From Durio zibethinus (lineage: Eukaryota > Streptophyta > Magnoliopsida > Malvales > Malvaceae), in assembly GCF_002303985.1 (NCBI RefSeq), contig NW_019167915.1, positions 13,669,170-13,733,169 on the forward strand: a DNA stretch of 64,000 bases, given 5' to 3'. Positions 21,270 through 32,442 of the stretch are shown here, piece by piece. A program made the translations under genes and the position numbers. The notes beneath the pieces are model-generated. The model was not told the DNA's origin and ran no database searches. It saw only the letters and a list, made by a program, of their open reading frames with translations. Within the stretch, counting starts at the first letter, position 1, and every line of letters begins with the position of its first letter.

Positions 21270-22165
21270 AAAAGGACCTGGATTGAACCAAGGTTAGGTG
21301 ACTAGGATTAAACTACGAGTCAAATGGAGTGACCAGAACTAAGTCATGGTCAAAACAAATTATCAAAATGAAACCATGAATTATTAGAGATGATCTAGAT
21401 TGAGCCAAGATTAAGTGACCGGGACAAAACCATAAGCCAAAATAAGTGACCAGGACCAAGTTGAGGTCGAAAATAAATGATTAGAGCAAAACCAAGAATC
21501 ATCAGAGATGATTTGGAGTAAGCCAAGATCAAGTGACCTAGACAAAACCACAAGCCAAAATAAAGCAACCAGGATCGAGTCGAGGTCGAAATAAATGATC
21601 AGGACAGAACCATGAATCATCAAAGATGATATGGATTGAGCTAAGATCAAGCGACCAGGATAAAACCATAAGCCTAAAATAAAATGACCGGGACCTAGTC
21701 AAGGTTGAAAATAAATGATTGGGACAAAACCATGAATCATCAGAGATGATCTGGACTAAGTCAAGACCAAGTGACTGGGACAAAACCACAAGCCAAAATA
21801 AAGCGACCAAAATTGAGTCAAGGTAAAAAATAAATGATTATGACAGAACCACGAATCAACCGAGATGATCTGGATTGAGCCAAGATCAAGCGATAAATAA
21901 AGTGATCAAGACCCAATCAAGGTCAAAAATAAATGATCAAGATAAAACTATGAATTATCAGAGATAATTTCGACTAAGCCAAGATCAAATGAAGGTAAAA
22001 AATAAATGATTAGGACTGAACCACGAATCAACCGAGATGATCTGGATTGAGCCAAGATCAAGCGATAAATAAAGTGACCAAGACCCAATCGAGGTTAAAA
22101 ATAAATGATCGGGATGAAACTACGAATTATCAGAGATAATTTAAACTAAGCCAAGATCAAATGGG
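21270..22165 (-). repeat. Tandem repeats in the 3' UTR of element B (about 119-bp unit)
   Basis: AGATGATCTGGATTGAGCC-type anchors occur near 21388, 21505, 21625, 21744 and 21863, i.e. every 115-120 bp, then at shorter intervals. A segment of about 174 bp starting near 21846 is repeated from about 22019. Each unit looks like two copies of the roughly 59-bp unit of element A. The array keeps a frame open on the minus strand (21411-21810) only because of its periodicity. Confidence 0.8.
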
Positions 22166-23129
22166 CAATTAATGTAAATGCATGCCTTATCTAAGATACA
22201 GATGAATCATTAATTATGGTACTAAGGCTTTTGTACTTCTCATTTTTGTACACCTTTAGTAAAGAAACCATCAGACATCATCTGCATGTTTACTTTAGTG
22301 GAGAAATCCCCCTTCATATTTGTTAAAAAGCTATTTTTCATCAACCTATAGGTGCATTTTTGGCAAAAAAACCATCTTTCATCAACTTGAAGGCATGTTT
22401 TTAGCAAAGGAACCTTTTCATCTGCCTATCTGTCGAAGAAAATCATGAAAGTCAATTTCTGCCCCTCTTTTTTTTAGGCTTTATCTTTTGCCTTTATCTC
22501 CTTCAGTCCTTCAAAACAACACACTTTTTATGATTTTGTTCAATTATTAATCATTATCCAATTTTAAAGTATGAGAATACAAGTTATGAATTTTTTTCAT
22601 TTATGGCAAGACATAAAGAAGAAGAGCAATGTATAGGATTTAGAGAATGATAAGATGGCTTTCATTTATTTAGATAATCAGCTATAGATGATGGTGTAAA
22701 GGAAAAAAGATGTACAAGAGTGGCCTATTTTAGGGTAGCAATGCCCCAAGATAAATGATTAGATAATCATGACAATAGATCTCGGATCTCTTTCAAAAAC
22801 TCAATTAAAACTTGATACTCCAATACTTCAAAGCTCTTTGAAATTAACTGTCCCTAATATGCCTTCCCAAGTAGTGTTAATTGAAGCTGTCGAACTTTTT
22901 TCTTGGGATCCAAGCTGTCTTTTTGGGTTTTTGGCTTAAACTTCTCTTTCTTCCCCTTTTTTTTTTCTTTTTTTTTGGGTTCAAACCGCTCTTTCGAGTT
23001 TTTGATTTAACCTTTCTCTTGTTTTTTTATTTTTTTCTCTTCTTTTTATTTGATTTTTTTATTTTTTATTTTTTGGGTTCAAACCGCCCTTTTTCAATTT
23101 GACCTTTCTTTTCTTTTTTTGATTTTTTT
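22166..23129 (-). other. Remaining 3' UTR of element B
   Basis: Non-coding sequence between the repeat array and the end of pol, with a thymine-rich stretch at 22940-23140 on the plus strand. It is collinear with 15951-16689 of element A. No gene seen; the phenylalanine-rich plus-strand frame at 22881-23102 is low-complexity. Confidence 0.55.
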
Positions 23130-26100
23130 TATTCAAGAAAAATAATTATTTACTGTGTCAGAATTGAAAGGGCTAGGAAGTTCATCCCATCCATTTCTGA
23201 CAAGATCAAAGTTCCTTCCAAAAATGTTCTTTTTACTACATAAGGCCCTGTCCAATTCAAAGTTTATTTTCCTCTGTCGTCATGCTAATTTGGAAGAATT
23301 CTTTTCAACACCAACTCTTTCTCTTGAAACTGATGAGATCCGACCTTTTTGTCATGAGCTTTCATAATTCTTTTTTTGGTATAATTGGTCATGGCAAAGT
23401 GCCGTCAATCTCTTTTCTTTAATAAAGTTCAATTGCTTATAGCGTTCACAAATCCATTCAGCTTCTTTTAGTCTTACTTCCCTTAGGACCCTCAAAGATG
23501 AGATTTCTACTTCTATTGGTAACACAGCTTCCATCTTGTAAACCAAAGGGAAAGGAGTTGCTCTCGTAGAGGTACACACAGAAGTTCGATATGCATGTAG
23601 AGCAAAAGGTAATTTTTCATGCCAGTCCTTATATGTTTCAGCCATCTTCTCTAGAATTCTCTTAATGTTCTTGTTTATAGCTTTTACTACCCCATTCATT
23701 TTTGGGTGATAAAGAGCTCAATTATGGTGCTTGATCTTGAACCGAGCACATATTTTTTACATCATCTTACTATTCAAATTCTTTGCATTGTCAGATATGA
23801 TTCTTTCAGAAAGCATATATCTATAAATTATTTCTCTTTTGATGAATTTACAGACCACTAATATAGTCACTACTATGAAAAAGGTAGTCTCGATCTATTT
23901 GGTGAAGTAGTCAATCATCACAAAATTGAATCTATTCTTATTTGAAGCTTTTGGTGTGGTGGGGCCAATGACATCCATGCCTCACATAGAAAATGGCCAA
24001 GGTGGTGCTATGACATGCAAAGCACTAGGCGGAGCATGAATCTTGTCAGCATAAATCTGGCATTTATGGTACTTTCGAGCATAATCGATGTAATCTTTTT
24101 CCATTGTCAACCAGTAATATCCAGCTCCATGACTTGTCTCACCATCATATGTCCATTTGCATATGCCCCACATACACCATTGTGCACCTTTTCAACAATT
24201 ATTTTAGCTTCAGATACATTTACACAATGGAGTAACACTTGGTCCTTACCTCTTTTGTACAAAGTTTCCTTATCTAGAAAGAATCCCATGGCCAATCTTC
24301 GTAAGACTTTCTTATCATTTTCTATTACTTGATTTGGATACTGTTGATTTTTTAAATATTGCATGATATCATAATACCAAAAGTGACCATCGTCTTCTTT
24401 TTTCAAGTTGGCACAATGTACTGGCATATCTTTGATATCCAATTTGATAAGTTAGATTTTAGCTATATCACTAATCTATATTATGGTGGCCAAGATAGCC
24501 AAGGCATCTACAATTTGATTTTCTTCCCAAGGTAAGTTTTCAAATTGAATTATTTTAGACTGTTTGCATAGCTCTAAAATGTATTTATGATAAGGGATGA
24601 GTTTTGAATCCCTTGTCTGCCATTCACTTTTCAATTGATAAATGACTAGAGTTAAATCGCCAAACACCTTTAATATTCAATTTCTTGTCCAAAGCTGCGT
24701 GCAACCCCATGACACAAGCTTTGTATTTAGTGATATTATTGGTGCAGTTGAAATTTAATCATGCTGTGACATGATAGTAGTGCTCCATTGGGGATATCAA
24801 AACTGCTCCAATTCCATGCCCCATGGCATTAGCAGCCCTATCAAAATACATCCGCCATGTTTTTTTTTATCATCACCCTCTTTTGGTTCTGAGATAGCCA
24901 TTAATTCCTCATCTGAAAAATCTAGCTTTATGGGTTCATAATCCTCAACGGCCCTATCTGCCAAGAACTTAGCAATGACACTTCCTTTGATTACTTTTTG
25001 ACTCATATATACTATGTCATATAAAAAGCATCACTTGCCATCTTTGAGACATATTTGATAGGATCCAGTTTAGTTATGAGCAAAGTGGTATGGTACAACA
25101 TGTACTACCTAAGCATTTTAGCCATCCAAGCTAAAACACAACACATTTTCTCTAGTGATGAATACTTAGACTTATACTCTATGAATTTTTTACTCAGATA
25201 ATAAATAGCTTTTTCTTTCTTATTGGATTCATCTTGTTGGCCCAACACACATCCCATTGAGCCTTTATGTACCACTAGGTATAAAATTAATGGTTTTCCT
25301 AAAATAGAGGGTGCTAGTATTAGAAGGTTTGATAAATACTGCTTAATTTTATTGAAGGCTTCTTGGCATTATTCATCCTATTCCCCCAGATTATTCTTTC
25401 AAAGGAGTTTGAAAATGGGGTCACATTTGAGAATGAGTTGAAAAATGAACCGAGAAATATAATTCAATTTGTCCAAGAAACCGTGAACCTCTTTTTGTTT
25501 AATTGGTGGAGATAAACTCTGAATAGCCTAGATTTTGTCTAGATCTACTTCTATCCCTCTTTTACTGACTATAAATCCTAGTAACTTTTTTTATATGGCT
25601 TCGAATATACATTTAGCTGGATTTAGCTTGAGTTGGAACCTTTTTAACCTTTCAAATAACTTCATGAGGTTGACTACATGATCCTCTCCTTTTTGGGACT
25701 TGGTAATCATGTCATCTACATACACCTTAATCTCCTTATGCATCATATCATGGAAGAGTGTCACCATAGCCCTTTGATAAGTTACCCTAGCATTTTTTAA
25801 CCTAAAGGGCATAACTTCGTAACAAAAGGTTCCCATATAGTGATGAAAGTGGTCTTTTCCATGTCATCTAGGGTCATTTTTATTTGATTATAACCAGAAA
25901 ATCCATCCATGAAAGAGAATAACAAATGTCGAGCTATATTATCCACCAAGGTATTAATGTGAGGCAAAGAAAAATTATCCTTAGGGCTAGCTTTGTTCAA
26001 ATCTCTATAGTCCACATGCCTTCGCACCTTGCCATCTTTTTTGGGGACAGGTACTATATTAGCCACCTATTCAGCATATTTAGCTACTTACAAGAAGCCT

Positions 26101-26480
26101 GCATCAAACTACTTTTTAAATTTCTCTTTGATTTTCAATTTTCTCTTTGATTTTCAATAGCATTTTTGGTTTCATTCTTTTTAATTTTTGCTACATCGAT
26201 TTGCATTTTGCCTTTAATGGTAACTTATGCTCTACTATTTCGGTACTGAGTCCAGGCATATCTCGGTAGGACCAAGCAAATACATCCATGAATTCTTGGA
26301 ACAAATCCTCTAACTGTTGGCAGTCAACAACCGTAAGTGAAGTACCAATATTGATTTCTTTCTTGTTTTCGGGATCACCCAAATTGACCAATTTGACCAT
26401 TTCTTGATGAGGCTCAATAAATTTATCTACCTATTCAATTACCCTTATTAAATCTGAGGATAAAGTATATTTCTCAAAAT
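23130..26480 (-). pseudogene. Decayed pol of element B (RT, RNase H, second RNase H, integrase)
   Basis: Read on the minus strand: the pre-RT segment DVFAWSYRDMPGLSTEIVEH (26191-26400); RT in two frames, one with VPVPKKDGKVRRHVDYRDLN (25797-26066) and the next with the intact YVDD active site (25591-25836), separated by a frameshift near 25810; RNase H; a linker with QKVIKGSVIAKFLADRAVED (24797-25006); the Tat-type second RNase H with VIYQLKSEWQTRD (24476-24667); and integrase with the CHKC zinc half-site (about 24085) and DWHEKLPFALHAYRTS (23352-23699). The integrase motif reads NGVVKAINKN, so Lys stands where catalytic Glu is expected. An 18-19 bp tandem duplication lies at about 26124-26161. 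It is non-functional, and closely related to the pol of element A. Confidence 0.85.
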
Positions 26481-27210
26481 TTTCCTTAGTATCAAGTTTA
26501 TCAGTATTAATTGAATTTTTAAAATTAAACCCTGAATCATTATCATGACTATCTTCACATTCATTTGGGGACTTGAAAGTTAATATAATAGGAAATATTG
26601 ACAAAAAATTTTGATGGTAGAATGAATGGAATGAAAGAAATGAACAAAATGCATGCTCCTACTTTTATTGAAATAATGAAAAATAAAAAGCCCAAAATAA
26701 GATTTCATCCTAATGCTTTTGGGCATAAGGGATCAGGAGATGTGATTACATTAAAAGAAAATAAAAAAAATTGGCATTTGGATGACCCTTCAATTCTGCA
26801 CTTTATATCCTGGTGGGCAAGGGTAAACCATGGCTTCCTCATTTTAGCTTCCATCATCCACCGTGTGAATGGATAACTTGGCAAAAGCTTTCTCCCACTT
26901 TGGTTTCTTTTCTATGTCTTTTTCAGCTTTTGAAAACATGTATCCTCAAAGAGTGAAAGTCTTATTTAGGTAGGGAACAACCGTCAACTCATTTCTTATC
27001 TTCTTGCTAAGGCTTGATACTTCCTTCATCTCATAACCCAGTCTTGCTCTGCCACTATTGTTTTCAAGCCTTGGGAATTCTCTTATCCCTTAAAGGTTCT
27101 TGCCTAGACCGAACCCAATACTCTAACCCTTGTTAACCATTTGATTAATCACAATCTTACTAAATTTAAGCTTTTACCCACTCATTAATAGGTTCAAAGG
27201 ATCTATATGA
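26481..27210 (-). other. Linker between protease and RT of element B
   Basis: This is the part of the polyprotein gene between the protease frame and the pre-RT segment. It is broken by stops, and I recognise no domain in it. The plus-strand frame at 26598-26876 has no family resemblance. Confidence 0.5.
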
Positions 27211-27933
27211 TCATTCAAATGATTCTTCAACTACTTCTACATATGAGGCATTTATAGGTTGGGTTACCAACAAATCTTTCTCTCTAGCCACAATTACTAA
27301 TTGTCTTTTCACATTGAATTTGATCTTTTGATGCAATGAAAAAGGAACAGTGTTTGTCTTATGGATCCATGATCTTCTCAATAAGCAGCTATAAGATCGA
27401 GAAATATCCATAACTTGAAATTTTATATTGAAAACACATGGACCAATCTGTATGGGAAGCTCAACATCTCTTAATACTTCTCGCTTAGTCTCATCAAATG
27501 CTCTAACTACCATTTGACTATCTTGGATATGAGACATATTAAAAGGCAATTTTGCCAAAGTGGACATGGGCATAACATTAATGGCTGACCCATTATCAAT
27601 AAGGACCTTGGCTACTATATAGCCCTTACATTTAATAGTGATATGCAATGCCTTGGTGCTTTTTCTATCTTCTGATGGAATCTTATCATTACTGAAGGAG
27701 ATATGATGTGACACCACTAGATTTCCTGTCAGATGATTCACATATTCCATAGAGACATTATGGGTCACACAAGCATAATTCAATACCTTTAACAAGGCAT
27801 TACGATGTAGCTTAGAGTTCAGGAGAAGTGATAATAGAGAAATTCTGGCTAGCATCTTATTTAATTGCTCCACTATAGAGTACTCACTGTGCTTGACTAG
27901 CTTCAAAAACTCATAAGCCTTTTTTTCAAGCAT
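27211..27933 (-). pseudogene. Aspartic protease segment of the element B polyprotein
   Basis: This is an open stretch of 240 codons on the minus strand with no internal stop. Residues about 110-120 hold VLIDNGSAINVMP, the DNGS variant of the aspartic protease active site common in plant Tat elements. SLLRRSWI-like sequence (here SCLLRRSWIH) follows about 70 residues later, in place of the usual LLGRPWI motif. The protease would cut the gag-pol polyprotein. It is the only transposon protein segment in the window that is intact over a whole domain, but the gag before it and the RT after it are broken, and the 5' part of the element is missing, so I class it as part of a pseudogene. Confidence 0.8.
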
Positions 27934-27944
27934 AGATTTTGATG

Positions 27945-29242
27945 TATCTTTCTTTGGGATTTTTTATTTAGTTTACTTTTTATTTATTTATTCAAAGTTT
28001 TTGAAGTGTAACATCTTCCACTTCTAGTTATGCCCGCTACCCCTGTTATGTGGGTAGTCTTAGCTTTTAGCATATCTTTTGGCTGCCTTTGCATTGTCAC
28101 CCTATATTCATAGTTCCAGGGCACCGCTTTGTTATCTTTGTAAGAAAATGGTTATGGGACTTTAAGGGCTACTAGTTTGAGAACATACTTATTTTTTACT
28201 GATTGTGGCTTTTTTTACAGCGTATAATGATAGGTTTTGGCACTCATCTGTCATAGCCACTTTAGTGTCTTCTGAGGCTTTCAACTTTTTATTCAACTTT
28301 ATTTAGTGAGAATCTATCAGTTTTTGAACTTCATCATGGAATTATTTATAGACATCAATTGAATGCCTTAGTGCTCTGTCATGATATTTACATGTTTGAT
28401 TTGGGATGTGTTTCCCCACATAAATGTATGGAGTTACTAGTTGAATCATCATAGCTTTATATAAGGCTTCATATAGCTGGTCAAATGGCATCTTAAGCTC
28501 TTTTACCCTCTTCTTCACATGTTTTTCACTTGTGTCCAAAGCATTAATCGTATGGCTAGGCAAAGGATTCCCATTGATGTTAGATGTAGAACTCCCATTA
28601 GTATCAAAGCTTATCAGCCCTTTCTTAATCAAACTCTGTACTCTATGTTTGAAAAGAATGCAGTTTTTAGTAGAATATCCTATTACTCTAAACTGGTAGC
28701 CATAATGGGCATTGGTATTATACCATTGAGGGTAAAAAGGTTCAAGCTATTTTACAGGGATAAGGGTTATTAAATGGCTTTTATAAAGCTCTTGATATAA
28801 CTCAATGTAGCTTATGGTATGGGGTCAAAAGTTGATCTTCTTGGTTTCGTGGTTCTCTAGTATTACTTGTGATGCTGACTGGGTGAGTAAGGGATCTTGG
28901 AAAAAATGGATAAGATGGTCGAGTAGTTGGCTGGTATGGAGATACAGAAGTATGACTTACTGTGTGATGGTATGTGGGGTAGGTAGGTTAAGAGTAACTT
29001 CTGAATTACTGCTCTTCAAGACTCACAGCCTGAGTTTCACTTTCTTTTTTCTTGAATGCTCTCTTAGAAGACTCACCTCCTTCAAGCTTGCCATTTTTGA
29101 TAGCATTTTTGATGATCTCTCTTGAAATTACCATGTCTGTAAAATTTTTAGTCTCATTCTCAATCATCTTTTCATAATAAAGTGACTTTAGAGTGCTCAC
29201 AAATAACATAGTGGTTTCTTTCTTTGTTAAAAGGAGTTGTAC
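27945..29242 (-). pseudogene. C-terminal gag of element B (left arm of the inverted repeat)
   Basis: The minus strand encodes gag pieces at 29006-29245 (TKKETTMLFVSTLKSLYYEK) and 28342-28632 (MPFDQLYEALYKAMM). The nucleotide sequence is an inverted copy of 33287-34594 in element C: I count 14 differences in about the first 240 bp, roughly 94% identity. Both copies share a TAA directly after the Glu-Gln (B) or Gly-Gln (C) that ends the first piece. Upstream of 29242 the gag is replaced by the LTR of element C; the junction is at GTAC (29239-29242). Confidence 0.8.
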
Positions 29243-30397
29243 CAAAAATCATGTTAGACATAATACAATCCTAGGATTCAAGCTTGGGATTGATTTTTTT
29301 CGATTCTTAAAATTACTCCTAAGACTGCCTATAAATTAGACTGATTCTGACATGAGAAAACACACAAAAACAAAGACAAAACAAAAAATTTATTAGAGAA
29401 GGCTTTGGGAAAATTTGGCAATAAGGGTTTCTAGGATTCAAGGATAATGATTTCGAGTTTATTTTGTAGTTTGGGGTGTGATTTTGGGTTTCTGAAGGTG
29501 GATCTGAGGTTGTAAAAGGTTTAGGAAGGGCTAGAACTATTTAAGAATTTTTTTGGATTTCTTTTTTTTTTTTCAGATTTTTTTAGGGATTTTTTAGGTT
29601 TTTTTAAGAACATTGAATTTTTCGATTTAATTTTTCGGTAAAGGTTGAGGTTTTTGACGAGATTCCAGTGAAATTTCTAGAATTCAGTAGGCTTTTCAAA
29701 AATTGATGGGTTTCTAAATTTTGACTGAATTTTTTGGTGAAATTTCCAGAAACCGATAGGATTTTCAATTTTTAGTTAAACTTTTCGGTGGGTTTCTAGA
29801 GACAAGTCAAAGGGTTTTATAAGGTAGAGAGAAAAAGGCTCTGGAGTTCTGAGGAAAAAAGCTAAAAGGTGCCTTTTATACCACCCTAGAATGACACCAT
29901 TTTGGCAAGCCAAGATCCACACGTCGACCCGAAGACCTGCGCACTGACCTACATCCTGACCCAACTCAATCACAAGTTTTTCTTTTTCCATTTTCTTTTT
30001 TATTTTTTGATTTCTATTTTATTTTATTTTATCCATTTATTTATTTTCTAGTTTTTTTTAAGAAAAAAATTGTTCTATTATTTCTTAATAAAAAGGAGAC
30101 TCTTTCCAAAAAAACTAAAAATACAAAAACAAAAAAATAAAAAAATAATTTATTATATGGTAAATTATAAAATTGATCAAGGCTTGGATAGTTCAAAATC
30201 AAACTGGTGCCATCCTTTGGATGGGCTTTTCGGGGGTGCTATAACCTTCCCCATATGCAATCAACTTTCAAACCTAACCTTTGTTTTGCAAATTAGCTTT
30301 AATCAGGTGGCCAATCACACCTAATCAAAAAAGATTGGTGGCGACTCCTTTCCATTCCAAGTCTAACGGCAGGTCCACGGATTTATACGTTATGACA
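29239..30397 (+). repeat. 5'-truncated LTR of element C
   Basis: From CAAAAATCATGTTAGACA onward this is LTR B in reverse orientation, and it ends TACGTTATGACA at 30397 before a primer-binding site. Compared with LTR B (ending 21193) it lacks about the first 360 bases, including the (TAA)n tract. It carries the sense TATAAATT (29330-29337) and, reversed, the antisense TATA (29873-29880) and dyad (about 29889-29904). Confidence 0.82.
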
Positions 30398-30400
30398 ATT

Positions 30401-30418
30401 TTGTGACTCCACGGGGAT
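30401..30418 (+). other. Primer-binding site of element C (mutated)
   Basis: TTGTGACTCCACGGGGAT follows a 3-nt spacer (ATT) after the LTR end. It corresponds to TGGCGACTCCACTGGGGA in E1 with several substitutions, including the second base of the leading TGG. Confidence 0.75.
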
Positions 30419-31044
30419 ATCATAGAGAGTCAACCCAGTAAAAGATTTTTTATTATCCAGGCCTTGTCAACAAATTTGAAATTACTTCTTTCCATTCTTT
30501 ATATTTGCTTTATTATTGTTTATTCACCTACCTTATTATTCATTATTTATATTTATCTAAATATATGCTTATTATAGCTATCATTCACTTGTATGTGCAT
30601 AACATTAGCCCTCCACCCGGGCTCTACCTTTAGAAGGAAGTGAAGTACCTATGCCCTTGTGAGATTTCATGTCTCTGCATAGGCCTACGAAACACTCCCA
30701 CTCAGATTGAACCTTTTCTACTTGAAGCCTATGATGGGTGAAGATTAAGGTGCTTTACTAGTTTGTAATGGACCATGATGTAGGGAACAATTTGGGAACC
30801 TTTTAGAATCAACCCAAACCACCTATAGTTGACTTTAAAAGCCCAACCATAGATAAAACCTTATTTTCCCACCCTCTGTAGATAATCTAAAATTCTAGGT
30901 CATGTTGTTATGTTTTCCCTATATTTTATTAAAATGACTAACTAATTGTTTTGTCTTCTTTTATTTCTTTTTGCACACATTCATGAACATGTTTGCAAAT
31001 TGCATAGTATTTTTTACCTCAAAGCTATTTCAACAAAAGTCCTC
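30419..31044 (+). other. 5' leader of element C
   Basis: Untranslated sequence with the two conserved leader blocks at about 30611-30646 (ACCCGGGCTCTACC, then AGAAGGAAGTGAAGTA) and 30727-30762 (CCTATGATGGGTGAAGATT). Both are also present in D, F and E1. Confidence 0.65.
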
Positions 31045-32280
31045 ATGGATTCCACAGAACGTCAGTTTTGCGCTTCGTCTATGCTATTCAAATGTGATTC
31101 TCCCATAGAGGTGAAGATCAAATAAAAAAAGAGACAGCTAGAAGAAGGAGATTGTTTGCCACCTGGTCATGTCCCTATACTATCTAGAGAAGTCCACCTA
31201 CTCCTCAAGCACAATAACTTGAAAAGCCTATCAGACACATGGAATAGTATGACCCTTTCGAGGTAGAAGGCCTTTTATGATAAATTTAGACATATAGCAT
31301 ATCTCTTATCAGTAGAGGTTGACTACTCATTTATCAAGGTGATGATCTAGTTTTAGGATCCCTCATACCAATATTTTATCTTTAATGAGGTTGATCTAGT
31401 ACCAATAATTGAAGAGTACTCAACTCTAATGGGTATGCATCTATTGTATCCAGATAGAACATACATGAGAAAACATAAATCAGGGAGTCACAAGAAGTTG
31501 AGTTAGATGCTAGGGGTGGGAAAAGAGACTATAGATTCATACATTTGAAAGAAAGTTGACCACAAAGGTATTCTATAGGGAGTCTTTAAGGATTTCATTA
31601 TCAGGCATCTAGATGATGATCAGGGAATGAATGCATTTACTCTAGCGATATATGGGTTGGTTATTTTCCCTAAGGTCTTAGGACATATTGAGATCAAAGT
31701 GGTGGATCTATTTGAGTAGATTGAAAAAGACTGTAACCCTTCACTAGTTATCTTAGCAAAAACTATCAGATCTTTGAGTTTTTGTAGGCAGATGGACAAA
31801 GCACGTTTCATAGGTTGCATACCCTTATTTTATGTATGGATAAAGAGCCATTTTGAATGCAAGAAAAGTGCCTCTGCCACACTTTATTCTCACACTCAGA
31901 GTCTAATTAGAGAATTTTGTCAGAGCACTTGGCTAAAGGTAAGAACTCAAAAGGAATGGAAATGTCTGCTACAAGGACTCACTGCTAGTCAAGTAAGATG
32001 GTTAGCTCCATGGATGGGTAGAGAACCTATGCTATACCAATGTGAAGATCAGACAGGGGTCTTATTTCTAGGCCTATAGGGGTTAACAAGTTATACCCCA
32101 TCAATGGTAAGAAAGTAGCACGAAGCTGAACAGTTTATTCCTATAACCCATAAGCTCAACCAGTTCGACTACTCATATAGAGAGCTCGAAACCTTCCAAA
32201 AGATTACAACATAATTAAAGCCTGGAAGAAGTCCAAGAGAGTAAGTCCAAGGCCATTCACTAATCAAGTTACTCAATGGT
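31045..32280 (+). pseudogene. ORF1 of element C (DUF7745-like)
   Basis: The ATG at 31045 opens 26 codons ending in a TAA at 31123-31125, the same codon position as the stop in E1. Beyond it the protein can be read in patches: VDLVPIIEEYSTLMGMHL (about 31390-31445), FTLAIYGLVIFPKVLGHIEI (about 31635-31695) and the clean frame 31774-32079 with SLIREFCQSTWLKVRTQKEW and WLAPWMGREPMLYQ. These are hallmarks of the DUF7745 proteins found as an extra ORF ahead of gag in plant gypsy elements. Their function is unknown. The coiled-coil tail seen in E1 is not evident here. Confidence 0.8.
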
Positions 32281-32442
32281 ATCTAGTAAGTCCAAAGCCC
32301 TTTTATTTTTTATTTTCTTTCATTTACATCAGATTCACTCATGCATTCATTATCATAACATTATCATTGAATCTTTAATTATGGTACTAAGGTGCAAGAA
32401 TAGGTACACATTAATATAATACTCGAGCTCGAGCTAGAAAGA

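Noticed and set aside
20911..21297. Tyr- and Ile-rich frames on both strands
   Set aside because: Both are read through the AT-rich simple repeat in LTR B.
21411..21810. Repeated-peptide frames (ISDDSWFCPNHLF-type)
   Set aside because: Produced by the 119-bp tandem repeat of the 3' UTR; periodic but not gene-like.
28519..29125. Plus-strand frames over the B gag
   Set aside because: Shadows of the minus-strand gag; the same shadows appear inverted at 33344-34021.
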